Counted from the stretch's first letter, positions 1 through 11,885 are shown. The stretch is DNA of 64,000 nucleotides from Ophioceras dolichostomum (GCA_003049485.1 PYST01000161.1:1-64000); one strand, 5' to 3'. Program-made: numbers and translations. Notes: generated from the sequence alone by a model not told the origin.

Positions 1-1044
1 CTTCTTGGTACGCTTGGAGGAATAGGCGCTTCCCAACCACGGTAGAGCCGTTGAATTGGCCTAGGTGGTCGATCGCATCGCGGTACCGTTGTTTGAGGGG
101 GCCGAACACGCCCAGATCGAGAGGTTGCAAAACGTGAGAGGTATGGGCAGGCAAATAAAGTAGAAAACCGCTGTTCTCTGCGCAAAGAGCCATAAAAAGG
201 GGTGTTACGTGGCTACCGTGGCCGTCAAGTATCAACAGCTTAGCCTCAGAGAGGTCGGCCGGGGTGGTGGCCGGTAGGAAGACCTCTTGCAACCACGTCT
301 CTCCGACCTTGTTGTCGGTCCACCCGGTAGGGGTCGAGGCGAACTTCCAGTCGTTTAAGCTGGCCATTTCCGTAGGGAGCCACGGTTGTTGGACCGTTGC
401 GCCTTTGAAGATAACCACGGGCGGGAGGTAACGGCCGGTGGCGTTGATAGTCTCGATAAAGGTCGTCCAGCCTCGTGTTCCAAGCGTTTTTCTTTGGAGA
501 GCACGTGCTGCGCGCGCTCCTACAACGATCCCGTTGCTTCCCTCTCCTTCACCAACCCCGGCCTCGTCCATATTCCAACGGTTTTCCGGTTTGATATCGA
601 GACCTCTGGAAAGTGGAGGCGCAGCCACCACTCTTTAATCACCGCACTGGACGCACCGTTGATACGTTGAGAGTCCATATTCCGAGCCCTTTGAGACTTG
701 AGAATAAGGTGGCGGTCAAGGAAATTGGAAACCTAGTGCTTCCCGAGCCGTGTAGAGTCACCCCGGCGCTTGAGGATCCTCTCGACTAAGAAGCGCAACT
801 CGCGGTGCGTAGGAGGGTATCCCAGAGCCGATTGGGTAAGGACCCAGGCCTCCAAACGCTGCTCCTGGACCTGATCTAAGCGTTTTTGACCGTTGTGGGC
901 TTGGTCGTGCGGAAGGCGGCCAGAAAGCCGCTCCTGGAGGGTTGACCTGGGTACCCCCCAATCGAGAGCGGCCTTGCGGACGGAGCGGCCTTGCGAGACC
1001 GCCTCCAGCACCCAGGCGACCTCGCTTTCGGTATATGGCTTCAT
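1..1044 (-). pseudogene. Fot1/pogo-type DDE transposase, partial and inactivated
   Basis: This is a Tc1/mariner-superfamily cut-and-paste transposase read on the minus strand from the ATG at 1044-1042. The first ~100 residues form a Psq-like helix-turn-helix followed by the start of a CENP-B-type DNA-binding region. The frame is then closed by a TAG at 733-735 where the family has Trp (GKH-stop-VSNFLDRH). Reading through, SQRINGAS follows, then a one-base shift near 598-602, after which the DDE domain continues: RWNMDEAG (first Asp), ILDGHGSH (second Asp) and LQPLDLGVF (third Asp). The three catalytic Asp codons therefore survive, but the open frame does not. The C-terminus and the far inverted repeat lie outside the window. 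The stop is compatible with a C-to-T change in a CpA context, as RIP makes. The family call is strong; the exact frameshift site is approximate. Confidence 0.85.
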
Positions 1045-1682
1045 TGATGGTTGATTGATGTATTGCGATTTTTTCCGATTTTTGCGATCTCATTTATGGG
1101 GTGAAGTGCGGTGTCCCGCGATGGGGTTGATGTTGTGGGAATCTACATGCAGGTGGCCGAAATTTAGGTGGTGCGGCTTACCTCCTACATTAACCACCTG
1201 TGTGTCTGGCGACATGTCACTTTACATAGGGTAGCTGTTATCACCGTCTCTACCTTTCTTTAGCCATTTGTTTGTCTCCCGGGGATTTACACTAAGATAT
1301 CGTGTACGACTGAAAAGAAATATCTGCACTAGTCTGTGGGATTGGAGCTCCTGGTGGCTCCTGGTGGGTAGTGCAAGGGATATCAAAACCAGGACCTCGC
1401 CTGATGACCCACCTGGCTGTAAAAACTCCCCACAGATGTACGGCTGGCGCTACAATGCTGTATTTCGAAGGTTGTAAGCTTCTTACTTCGGTATCTGATG
1501 ACGTCGTTCAGGTCGTACAAGCGTTGCGGGGGGGATGGACAACCGCGTCGCGTCAAGCATTGATGATGACGATGATCATTCTCAAAAACCAACACACCCT
1601 GCACATACCACCTATGCTGGTAGAGTCACTATAGGAATCACTCCTGGCATCCAAAGATAAGTCGTCTGGTGTGCCTCTCACT
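1045..1682. other. Transposon leader and spacer
   Basis: The first part should be the 5' untranslated end of the transposon. GGTGGT and ACCACC runs, in inverted orientation to each other, flank a short stretch at about 1167-1199 and could belong to the element's end. The matching terminus is outside the window, so no inverted repeat or TA duplication can be proven. The rest shows no coding signal up to the ATG at 1683. Confidence 0.4.
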
Positions 1683-3151
1683 ATGCCAGCTGGGTGTAGC
1701 GTTCGAACGCGGACGCAGGGTCCAAGCGCCCCGAAAGGCCAACCTGTCAAACGGAAACGCGAGGCCGCAGACTCCGGTGAGCCTTGGCGCATCAGCGGTC
1801 GACTGCGCAGGATGGTGAAGGCAGCGGACAGAGCCAAGTGGAACTGGGAGCATCAATATGAACTGGGCACTTCCGAGGAAGGCGTGAGAGGCGGCTCATC
1901 CCTCCTTAGTCTGCGGGACCTGCCCTTCCAGGCTCCGTTTGCCATGGCGGGCACCCTCGAGATCAAGTCTGGAATTCATGGGAAGGGCTCCGGCGGCATG
2001 CAACTCACGGCTCTCGACTACTTCAGGGATGACTCCGACGAGAGCGAAGAGGGTGATGGGGAGTCGTCTCGTGAGCATCAGTGGCATGCCTCCATCTTGG
2101 TCCCGTTTGGCAACATCGGTATGACCTCCAAGAAAAGCGGTTGTCTTAGTCTTATCAGGCATGGTGGCCTGCGAGCGAACTGTCTCCTAACATGCAGGCA
2201 TATGCAGAGGAAGTCTTCATCCTTCGAAACCCGGCGAAGAAAGCCCCGAAGGCCGAGGCTTACCGGATCATCATCGTACCAACGGCAGCCACCGGCGCCG
2301 CCTCTGTGAAGCGGCTGTTCCCACAAATTATTTCCTTCAGCATGCCAAACAAGGCGACCGACGGGGGAGCTGGAGGGACGATCGGGGATGCAGCCGATGG
2401 CTCGAAGGACACCTATCTGTCGGTGTTCAAGGACGTTCTCAATGACCAGCTGGGAGCATTTGGCAAGACCGTGATCGACGTGTGCACGGCCGCCAACACG
2501 CCTCTTCTGGGCGGCAAGAAGTGCATCATGATCCCGCCGTCGTCCTCTCCTATCATCAATTCTGATGATAAAGGTTGGTCAGCTTCTTCTTAAGGTCCCC
2601 TTCCATCTACACAGACACCCGAGAACTCTGTGTTCGAGAACTGTGATAAATAACATTCCGTTTGCCGTGCAGGCTGGCTGTACTTCCTGGAGACCGGCGT
2701 CCTCTTTCTCTCCGATCGGCACCGAATGTACCTCCCGTTCGGATCCGCGTCGGGGAAGGTGATGCTTGTTTCCCTCTCCGACTACGCAGGCACGTTCGGG
2801 AAACCACGCAGCGAGCTCAAACTTGTCGCGTTCAAAATGCTCTGGAAGGCCACAGAGCCGTTCTATCCAGACAAGAAGGAGGCTTTGTCAACCGAGCTCC
2901 GTGCTGGAACTGTCTTCAAGTTGGTCCCTGGAACCCGGGCCCTAGTGGCATCGGATTTGAGCCGCCAAATTGAGCAAACTGCCCTCATCTGCTTCGGGAA
3001 CCTGGATAGTTCGCTTCTCGACACGGTCAAGGAATACATGGTCGATCACGGAGTGGACGTCCAACTGTTCACGCAGGACTACTACGACTACAAGACGAAC
3101 CAACCAGTGACTGGATTCATGCCCGTTCATTCGGCGGGTCGAGGAGAGTGA
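1683..3151 (+). CDS. Rtt106-like (tandem PH-type) histone-chaperone-like protein
   Basis: My model has three exons: 1683-2118, 2208-2573 and 2673-3151, giving 426 residues. Intron 1 (GTATGA...TATGCAG) restores the frame so that VPFGNI joins EEVFILRNP. Intron 2 (GTTGGT...GTGCAG) joins DDKG to WLYFLETGVLF. The first PH-like half (about residues 65-230) carries the VPFxNIE and F/VILxxP signature. The second half carries the GWLYFLETGVLFL signature of the Rtt106/Pob3 fold, ending in a FGNLD...VKEYMVDHG segment like the conserved Rtt106 tail. Rtt106 binds H3-H4 and DNA in replication-coupled chromatin assembly. A basic KRKR patch (N-terminal) and an acidic DDSDESEEGDGES run are visible. The sequence is divergent and lacks the usual long acidic C-terminus, so it may be an accessory paralog. 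The upstream in-frame GTG at 1671 was not preferred. Confidence 0.65.
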
Positions 3152-4094
3152 CGCGAAGCTGTGCTGCCCACAAACCGGCTGCTTTTTCTTCAAGCGTTTT
3201 GGGTCGTTTACCTCCGTTGGGCTTCGGCGGGACGGTTGCCGCCAGGTCCGTACGGTGAGAGAAGGAAGCGTATTCGTTGGATTCGTAATCTGGTCCCGAT
3301 GGAGTTAGGCAAGGGGTCATCAAAATAGGGAAAGCATGCACTAACAAATATTCGTCCATACCCGTGCTTTCCCACTCATCATCATTTTGGATCTCTAATT
3401 ACCTGTTAGGGCATGTTTCCCCCCATTTGGAGCGCTGAGTGTTAGGCAAGGCACTTCGTGAGAAGCTCCCTGTTGAAATGGCAGGCAGTAAGATAAGTAC
3501 AAATAGAGGTCTGACAAACGCGCTAGATGCTGACAGTGTGTCCCTGGCATGCATCCGTCCTGTAGCAGGAATCCTCCGATACTACCCTTCACAACACCAA
3601 TCACATTGATGATAAAAGAATCCATGTATTCGAACTTTATTCGGAGCCGCTCATTGGAGACAAAACCGGGGCGATGGGGGCGATGACCGGCAACGCGGAA
3701 CTAGGCAATGATGGCAGTCCGTCAGGCTTCTAAAAACCAGCTAGTTGGTAGGCTAATTTTCGCGAAGGATCCGAGTCAGGGACCGAGATAGCAGGGGCTG
3801 AGCTCAGTCCCGTGTATCACCGCCCTACCAAACGCAACATTGCAGGAGGCTTAAGACGCGGACTAGGGGGCCAGGGGATATTTATCGACACAGGGCGGCA
3901 CATGGCGGGACAAGGAACCTACTCCTCACATAAATCACCTCCCCACATAAATCGCCTCCCCTCCCACGCTCACCGTTACGCCGGCCCAGTCGACGATCTC
4001 CTGGTATCACTGACCGCTCTACTCTCCGTAACTACCTAGGTCTGGAATAGCACGAAACCTACCACCGTCTCTGGTTTCGACATTCGCTGTCCTG
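3152..4094. other. Intergenic spacer
   Basis: This spacer lies between the Rtt106-like gene and the P450. No open frame, RNA or repeat could be supported. The stretch just before 4095 is CT/CA-rich, as expected for a fungal promoter and leader. Confidence 0.4.
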
Positions 4095-6118
4095 ATGGCC
4101 AGCAGCTCCATTGTGAACGGTGGCGGCGTTAGCGGAGATGGAGGCGGCACAGTGGCCAAGGCTGCCCAGACTCTCGCAGCCATGGCGGGAGACCTTGGAG
4201 TGTCGATGACTCCGGCACAGCTCACCATCGCGACGCTACTTGTGCTCTTCTCCATCATGATGTACCGGTTCTCGAACCCGAAACTGGATGCCCGCGAACC
4301 GCCGCCACTGAAGTCCACGATCCCTGTCATCGGCCATCTGATCGGGATTCTGTGGCATCAGTCTACCTACCTTAGGCTCCTGGCGTAAGGCCCCTCATTC
4401 TGTCCCTATTTCCCTGCGAGTTATGACTTAATGTCATAGACATGATCGTCTTCCACGACCTTCAAGACACGCAACTGACCTTACGACCTCTCCTCGCCCC
4501 AAAACAGGGACCGCAAGATGAAGATCGCCACACTGCCTATCCTCAACGGCAAGATGTACGCCATCTGGGACCCGACCATCATCCAGTCCCTCTACCGGAA
4601 CAGGCACTTGTCATTCGAGCCGTTCGCGCTCGAGTTCGCCCAGCGCGAGGTCGCCTACGACAACCGCACGCACCAGATCCTCTTGAAGCCTGGCGTGGTG
4701 ACGCAGTACTTCGACGCCGTCCATAAGGGCATGGCCCACGCCCACGTGCGCCGCATGAACGTCAACGCGCTGCGGTGCATCTCGCACACGCTCGACGCCA
4801 TCACCGGCACCAGCCGGGATGACCCCAAGGCGCTGCACACGACCAACATGTTCGTGTGGGCGCGCGACCTGATGACCTTCGCGACGAGCGAGGCGCTCTA
4901 TGGGTCGGAGAACCCGATGAAGAAGGATCCCAGCTTGCTGAAGGACTTGTGGTGAGTCCAACACTCTGATGTTTCTCGCCCATCTCCCGTCTTATTTCCT
5001 CTCTTCTTCTGGCTCTTGCCTGCTGCATCTCCCTCGGGACAAGCACGGAACCCCGAGTCATTATCATCAGCCATGGATTCCTCCTCTCTCCCAGAAAAGA
5101 TCGGTGACTTGACGCACACACACACACCACTAACGTCTCCCTCCCGCCACGTAGGACGTTCGAGGGCAACCTAAGCGGCATAATCCTCGGCCTCTTTCCC
5201 TCCATCACGGCGCGATCAGCCTACCTCGCCCGCGAGCGGCTCCAAGCCGCCCTCATCCCCTTCTACACCGCTAAGCACGACCACAACGAGGACGTCGCCG
5301 CCATCGTCCGCGAGCGCGCCGACTCCCTGCGCCGCTGGGGCGTGACGGACGACCAGATCGGCCGGATCGAGACGGCGCTCACGCACGTCGCCACGGCCAA
5401 CACGATCCCGACCTTGTTCTGGTTCATGGCGCACGTGCTGATCTCGCCGCAGCTCGTCGTGCGTCTGCGCGAGGAGCTCGAGCCGATCGTGGTGCCCACC
5501 CGCACTGCGACGTCTGCTACGCTGGACATCGGCAGCCTCGACGAGAAGGCGCCGCTGCTGGTCGCGTGCTACAGGGAGGCCATCAGGTTGTCGAACAAGG
5601 CGCTGGGCAACAGGAGGGTCATGACCGACACGACGGTGACGGACCACAACACGGGCGAGGTGTACCTGCTGAAGAAGGGGTGCAACGTGCAGATGCCGGC
5701 CGAGGTGCTGCACAAGCTCGAGAGCGCGTGGGGCGGGGACGTGCTCGGCTTCGACCCGGAGGCGCGGTGGCTGGAGGGCGGCGAGAAGAGGAAGGGCGGC
5801 GGCGGCGGCGGCGCCGTGGATGCCGCGGCGGAGAAGCTGAGGCGGGCTAGTTATGCGCCGTTTGGCGGCGGGCGGCATCTATGCCCGGGCAGGAACTTCG
5901 CGTTCGCGGAGAACCTGGGCTTCGTGGCTTCGTTGGTGCTGGGGTTCGAGATCGAGCTTGTGGATGAGCACGGGAACCGGGCTGCGAAGGTGCCGGAGCA
6001 GCAGGCTATCAAGATGGTGGAGGCTGCGAACAAGCCGGTTAATGGCGGGGAGGGGTTCGGGATTCGGGCTTGGAGGAGGGAGGGGTGGGAGCAGGTGAAG
6101 TGGAACTATGTGTGCTGA
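4095..6118 (+). CDS. Cytochrome P450 (CYP7/CYP8-like)
   Basis: Three exons (4095-4384, 4508-4951, 5155-6118) give 565 residues. The introns of 123 and 203 nt have CTGAC or CTAAC branch sites. The ATG context and an N-terminal hydrophobic anchor at about residues 43-57 support the start and predict an ER membrane monooxygenase. The K-helix ExxR lies in REAIR (about 385) and the heme loop is FGGGRHLCPGR with Cys488. The I-helix region reads ATANTIPTLFWFMAH, lacking the classic AGxDT. This resembles the prostacyclin-synthase / 7-alpha-hydroxylase branch of P450s, which many fungal secondary-metabolism genes share. A Gly6 run (about 460-465) interrupts the segment just before the heme loop. The substrate cannot be read from sequence. 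The gene converges on the spherulin-4 gene 261 bp away. Confidence 0.9.
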
Positions 6119-6379
6119 GTTGTGGAGTGAGAGTAATGATAATGATGACGACGACGGCGGGGACTTGGGATTGGCACGGACGAAAAGAGGGCGCTTGAGC
6201 ATCGAGTCTACTACTACTTTTTATACAGGCAGGGAATTTTGGATATGGCTATAATGGGCACCATTGCGACGGCAATCTAGAGAACTGAATAAATATATAC
6301 AGGACAAGCGAATCCCCCACCGCCTCGACTTCAATCTCCCCTCATCCCCTCGTCCTCTCCCTCACCATCATCGCCACCA

Positions 6380-7198
6380 TCAAGGGAGATTGACAGCCAG
6401 GTTCTCCGCGTTAGCCGGAGCGGTCGAGTACGACGAGTACCCGCCGGTAGTCCACCACGTCGAGTTCACGCCCGCCGCGCTGATCTTCCTCAGCTCCGTC
6501 TGCAGCGCCGCCAGCGTGGACGAGAAAGAGTGCACCATGATGCAGCTCTTGGCCGCCTTGCCCGCGGGAACGTTGGCCGTCACGGGGTCCACGTCCCGGT
6601 ACGTCGCCCACGACTCCTCGAACACGATCACGATGTCGGCGGCGCCGAAGTACGCGTCCTCGCTCGTCTTGGCGCGCACGGCCTGGCCGACGTTGAACAC
6701 GAGCGCGTTGCCTCCAGCCGGGAACCCAGCCGCGCGGGTGCGCGAGGCGAGGTCTGTCATGTACGTGGCCTCGTTGGAGATGTAGCCGTTGGAGTTGGGC
6801 GTCTCGTCGAAGAAGATGCCGTGCACGTTGTAAGGGGCAGGCCAGGCGGCCCAGGCGCTGACGTTGGAGATGATGGCGTCGGACGAGATCCGGCCGTAGT
6901 CGGTGTGCACGTAGCCGATGGTGCGGACGTTGCGCTCGGCGTTGAGGAGCGCGAGGCCCGTGCTGTAGTTGATGTCGTCCTTGCCGAAGCCCGCGCCTCC
7001 GGGGCCGGAGTCCGGGTTGATGACCAGGTGGAAGAAGTCGTCGCGGTGGGACCGGACGGTGTCGAGGAGGGACTGCCAGTTGGTGGCGTTGTCGTTCCAG
7101 TTGTTGCTGGGGTAGACGTAGAGCGGGAGGAGGATCGTGGTGGATGCCGCGAGGGGCAGGAGGGAGGCGAGGGGGAGGAGGGAGAGGAGGGATCTCAT
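6380..7198 (-). CDS. Secreted spherulin-4 / GH135-like protein
   Basis: One exon, 272 residues. The first ATG is at 7198-7196; upstream in-frame codons have no ATG. The protein opens with a clear signal peptide (MRSLLSLLPLASLLPLAAS). The mature part matches the spherulation-specific family 4 fold: ILLPLYVYPSNNW near the start, FHLVINPDSGPG, a GYVHTDYG segment, GIFFDETPN with candidate catalytic acids, and IVIVFEESW. In this family Sph3 of Aspergillus hydrolyses galactosaminogalactan and founded GH135, so an extracellular or wall-associated glycoside hydrolase role is likely. Activity here is inference. The gene lies tail-to-tail with the P450. Confidence 0.85.
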   Translation of the reverse strand: MRSLLSLLPLASLLPLAASTTILLPLYVYPSNNWNDNATNWQSLLDTVRSHRDDFFHLVINPDSGPGGAGFGKDDINYSTGLALLNAERNVRTIGYVHTDYGRISSDAIISNVSAWAAWPAPYNVHGIFFDETPNSNGYISNEATYMTDLASRTRAAGFPAGGNALVFNVGQAVRAKTSEDAYFGAADIVIVFEESWATYRDVDPVTANVPAGKAAKSCIMVHSFSSTLAALQTELRKISAAGVNSTWWTTGGYSSYSTAPANAENLAVNLP

Positions 7199-8987
7199 TG
7201 TGGAGGTTGGTGCAGAGTAGTGGCTTGGAAGCTGATGATGTCGGTGATGTCTCAATTTCCGGGGGTTTGTTTCTCGCTCTCCTCTCTTTGCTTTGCTTGG
7301 CTGTTGTGCTTTACTGTTGATGGTGATGTTGGGGATGCTCCCTGCTCAAGATCTAAGGGGATTCGATGGGGTATTTGAAGTTGGCCAATTCTGATGGTCT
7401 TCTCCATCCCGCCAACTTTTCGCCGTGCCCCTTTTTTGAGGGATCAATGCCTGGAATGCCTAGAATGAATGCCGGCACCGCCCAACATGATCGGATTCGT
7501 AAGAAAAAGCGTCGTCTACACCCAACGCTTTCTGGGTCCCACCTGATCTGCCCCTTGCTTCTACGGCACTGCGCCAGAGCGGGCCCTCCGGTGGTGCAAA
7601 TCTTATTAGGGTGGCTCCATCCTCATGCGGCTCACCACCTTGACCACTATAGGTGCTATAATGTGTAACTCGGGCGGCGGGTCGATCGCCCCCCGCGCCA
7701 CGCGACGGTGCCACCGAAGGATTCACCGACCTGTCCCGGCCCTTCTAATGTGCCGCAACGCGACTGGAGCTGGGAGCACGTGCTGGAAGAGTAACTTGTC
7801 CTATCTGGGGTAATTACACGGAGCCGCATGGTCCTCGTGGCAGTGATCTTTGGGGTTTATGGTCTGAACCAAAACCTGGAGTTACCCGGATACTGGTCAG
7901 CATAAGATCGCTTCGATTGAAATAGATAGAAATTGACCACCACCTGTGGTCTCTGTCAGTCTTTCTGCCTAATGGTCAAGGCGGACACGTCATTGCCTAC
8001 TTTGGATTCTTAGATCAAGGCCCGGTTTGGAGTTTTATAGGCTCGGTGAAGCCGTATTCGGTCGGACCTGAGGACGTTGAGCTCAGGACGATTCACCGGC
8101 TTTGGTCAGACTTGTCAGTTTCGCTATGACTGTGACAAAGACGTCAGCAAGATCTCCACCTCGCTGCCTAACTTCTGCATGGCACTTTACACTGTTAGGA
8201 AGGTGAACGGTGAGTGATCCTTCACGCCAGCATCATCGGTCAGCCGGGCGAAAGGCATTGATGGTGGCGGCCATTTCTCGGGCCATTTATCTCGTTGGGT
8301 TCACAACTTCTCTCGCGACTTCTGTCCTGTTTTTCTCCGGGGACGAGGCATAGAATACAGACGCAGAGAAGGGGTCATCACAGTCTCCTCCCAGTAATGG
8401 CCTCAGATGTCTCTGTAAAGGCTCGTTGAAATTATCACAAGAGGTCGCTTGGTGAGAGCAGCGGGTCCTAGAAGCTCGCCCTGAGTTGCCGATGGCGAAC
8501 GTGTTAAGTTTGTTCGAAAATTGAACATGCCTCGCCCTCCGCGATATCGGCATTTAAATCCTTGGAGGTCATGCCGGTAACATAGAGAAAAAGATTGACA
8601 CTGTGCCTCAATAGTATACAAGAGGCGGTCACTGAAGATTTGCCTAAAGGTCGACGTCGTAAACTGAGTTTTTGTAGTGGCATCTCGTGGTTATGTTGAG
8701 CATGTTTCCGCAGCCACTGCCTCCTCGCTTGACCGTTATCAGGCTCGTTCTCATTGGATGGTCATGGGTTACACAGAATGAGGGGTTGTTGCGTGTCAAG
8801 CACTCAAGCAGGCATGTCAGAACATCGTCTCGGAGGGGTTGTGCGGCTGAACGCACTAACATCACGTCATCTTTCCTCGCCTGAGATCTCCCTCAACACT
8901 ACGATACGTCTCAACATCCACCCGAAAGACTAGTCTGGCGCAGAACCCGGTATCCATCTCTCACGAACCCGGTATCCATCCCTCACG
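7199..8987. other. Intergenic, divergent promoter region
   Basis: This 1.8-kb stretch separates the divergently transcribed spherulin-4 and HET genes. Only short frames without recognisable domains occur. Just before the HET ATG, the 13-base string ACCCGGTATCCAT is repeated about 20 bp apart within 8945-8980. Confidence 0.4.
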
Positions 8988-11033
8988 ATGCGTCTTTTGA
9001 ACGTCCACACTATGCGGCTAGAGGAGTTCGTCGATGCGGATTCGGCCCCCAGGTACGCCATCCTATCCCACACGTGGGGCCGCCCCGACGAGGAGATTTC
9101 ATTCCTGGACCTTGCCACTTGGTCCAAGGAGTCTCCTCCCCCGCTAGCTTCGTCCAAGATGAAAGGCTGGGCTAAGATGGAAGGTGCCTGTCACCAAACC
9201 AAGCTCTACGAAGCCCTGGTGCCTTATGGCGCGTCACCTGGCGAACCGCTGGATTACGTCTGGATCGACACCTGCTGCATTGACAAGTCAAGCAGCGCAG
9301 AGCTCCAGGAGGCCATCAACTCCATGTTCCAGTGGTATGCGCGGTCAGAGGTCTGCTTCGCTTACCTGGAAGACGTCTGCTCTCCCGGGAAGGTGAAGGT
9401 GACAGTCGACCTCGAAACCTCTGACGGCGAGGCGAACATCAAGGGTGACTCCAATAGCGATACCGCTAGTGGCTCTTTGAGTGACCCCGGAGTACCCCAT
9501 TTCACCAATGCCCGGTGGTTTACTCGAGGGTGGACACTACAAGAGCTGATCGCTCCTCGCAAGCTCATCTTCTTCGACCAAGCCTGGCACTCTCTAGGCA
9601 CCAAACACATCTTCTCATGGGATATCTCTCATGCCACAAATATTCCACCATACTGCCTGTGCGCAGACTCTCCAACCAATCTGCGCCAAAGCCTGGACTC
9701 TTGCAGTGTCGCCAAAAGGCTGCGATGGGCATCCCGGAGACGGACGACTCGCAAGGAAGACAGGGCATATTCACTCCTCGGCATTTTCGACATTTATATG
9801 CCGCTTCTTTACGGAGAAGGCGAGAGGGCGTTCATTCGGCTGCAGGAAGAGATCATGAAGGTCTCAGACGACGCGTCTCTTCTGGTCTGGGACGAGGAGG
9901 CGGTCGTTGCCAAGGGCAGTGCTGATGGCGCAGGGGCCGACGCGCACCAACACTCGCTAATATTGGCTCCAAACCCAGGATGCTTCTCGTACAGCCAAGA
10001 CCTGATTGGACCCAGTTACGTCGCAGGAGTGTCTATGATTAACCCTTCGTTCTCGATGAACCAGAGGGGATTGGCCATCACTCTCCCAGTTTTATTCGAT
10101 CAAGCAAATCCCAGAAACCTGTATGCCATGGTTGGTATCAGGGGCCCGCTCCCCGCAGAGTCAGACTGGACGGACGTCATGATCGCGGCCATACCGTTGT
10201 ACTCTCCGGCAGATTTAGACAACACGGGTAGTTTGATTCTGTCAGGTGCGCACCTCGAGGTCCTCCGCACACCTCTCAGCCGCCTAGCCATAGTCTCGAG
10301 CAAGGTGCTGAGACAGGCACAAACGCGACAACTCCTCATGTTACGGCGGCCCCCACGGCGGATCCAGGGACACTCCCCGGCAATCTACAAACTTCCCTTT
10401 CGCCTTATCAACCGAAACGCCTCTAAACGAGATCTGAGAATTCACAGAATGCGTCCCCCACAGCTGACCGGGGAGTGGCTTCTGTCATATTGCTCCCACC
10501 CCCCCACGTCAGGGGAGAGAATGCTCGAGCTTCACGACAAGGGGGTGCAAATGATCCAAATGCAGGTCCACCCTCCAACCTCGAACTCTCCCTCGGAAAG
10601 TGTATGGGTACTTTTGGTCATGTTGTACAACTCAGATATTCCTCTTAGCAATTGGGAGGGAGATCATACCAAGGTGGTTCACACGCGGTGGTACAGGGCA
10701 TACCAGACCCAGCATGACTTTTCACTCGAGCTTTTCTCGTGCGCGGTGTCCTGGGATCACGGGGAACCTCAGTTGCTGATGGACATTGACTCAGTTGCAG
10801 AGCGGTCATGCGGTCTCGTGCGCGGATTGGCTAGGATGCCAGTAGCAGCGGAAGGGTTGTGGTCTTTTGACCTTGGCGGTTTTTCTCTCGTTATCCAGGA
10901 GGAGTTGAGGCGCGACGTGTGGCCACACCCCGTCGACATCAGCATAAGGTTGTCAACGACCGCAGAATCTGATCTAGACCCTCTTCCTAGAGTTCTAGAG
11001 CAGTGGGAGCAATACTCGGATGGAGTACTATAG
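8988..11033 (+). CDS. HET-domain protein (heterokaryon incompatibility type)
   Basis: Single exon, 681 residues, ATG at 8988. The HET domain begins at about residue 23 with YAILSHTWG. It continues with DYVWIDTCCIDKSS, the FAYLEDV strand and RWFTRGWTLQELIAP (about 180-195). The family's distal element KEDRAYSLLGIFDIYMPLLYGEGERAFIRLQEEI follows at about 254-287. The C-terminal ~390 residues match no domain I recognise. HET domains are TIR-related and act as cell-death effectors in fungal non-self recognition; the role here is inferred from the family. The gene diverges from the spherulin-4 gene and precedes a CE5 esterase on the same strand. Confidence 0.93.
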   Translation: MRLLNVHTMRLEEFVDADSAPRYAILSHTWGRPDEEISFLDLATWSKESPPPLASSKMKGWAKMEGACHQTKLYEALVPYGASPGEPLDYVWIDTCCIDKSSSAELQEAINSMFQWYARSEVCFAYLEDVCSPGKVKVTVDLETSDGEANIKGDSNSDTASGSLSDPGVPHFTNARWFTRGWTLQELIAPRKLIFFDQAWHSLGTKHIFSWDISHATNIPPYCLCADSPTNLRQSLDSCSVAKRLRWASRRRTTRKEDRAYSLLGIFDIYMPLLYGEGERAFIRLQEEIMKVSDDASLLVWDEEAVVAKGSADGAGADAHQHSLILAPNPGCFSYSQDLIGPSYVAGVSMINPSFSMNQRGLAITLPVLFDQANPRNLYAMVGIRGPLPAESDWTDVMIAAIPLYSPADLDNTGSLILSGAHLEVLRTPLSRLAIVSSKVLRQAQTRQLLMLRRPPRRIQGHSPAIYKLPFRLINRNASKRDLRIHRMRPPQLTGEWLLSYCSHPPTSGERMLELHDKGVQMIQMQVHPPTSNSPSESVWVLLVMLYNSDIPLSNWEGDHTKVVHTRWYRAYQTQHDFSLELFSCAVSWDHGEPQLLMDIDSVAERSCGLVRGLARMPVAAEGLWSFDLGGFSLVIQEELRRDVWPHPVDISIRLSTTAESDLDPLPRVLEQWEQYSDGVL

Positions 11034-11885
11034 GTATCTAGGCGTCAGCCGGGGGGGAATGACAGGAAGTTTTACGATGCCATTGCCAGCTCCGTTCATT
11101 GGTTGTCTTCCTACCCAACGGCTGGCCACACAGATTCATACCATGTCACCACCACCCACTGGAGCCTGTTTAAGTCATGGCTGCCTTTCCCCAAGTATCA
11201 CTTCACAGCAAGAAGTGGATCCGGCTCATGGAGGCTTTCCAGTAAAGTTTAGCCTTTAGCATAAAAGCCCAACCCCAGTGTGGGGTGCAGATTTAGCCGC
11301 TGGTGAAGATGCAACCCCAAGGATGCCTGTCTCTTCTATATTGGCCTCCATACTCCAATCCGGTATTTCCTCCACGTTCCGCGTTTTGGATGCTTGGCGT
11401 TCGTAATTTGCTTTCCACTTCCCTCTTCCCTTCTCGTCCACAACGGATTACTACTAGGCACACATCCGCCTGGGCATTCGAGTCGAGGCTCCGAGGGTAA
11501 CATACAAATAGTGCAGTCACTCTGTCCTGACCTTCCGCAGAGTCCATTTCCAGAAGCCCACGTGTGCCAGGCTCCTCACCCTTGGCGACCATCTCGGAAG
11601 AAAGGAAGGACCCCAGGCGTCGTAATTCCCGGTACGGTGAGTGGACAGGTGGAGCTTCGTAGAACGACCAACCTCCATGTCTCCGTGTTATATGCCATTT
11701 TCTCGTGGGAGCTGGAGCTATAACTCCGGACCGTCGCCCACTTCCGTTTCGTACCATGAGTGTCTAAGCGATCGCCATACCTCGCCCGCACTGTAGTTGA
11801 CTGCACACAGTCCTATCCTCTCTCCAACTTACAAGCCCCGAGGCCCTCTATCACGTGGCCGAACTCCCCGTTCTCACACCCCACA
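11034..11885. other. Intergenic spacer
   Basis: This region holds the 3' region of the HET gene and the promoter of the esterase. Several short overlapping frames exist, but none has a family signature. No repeat is evident. Confidence 0.4.
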
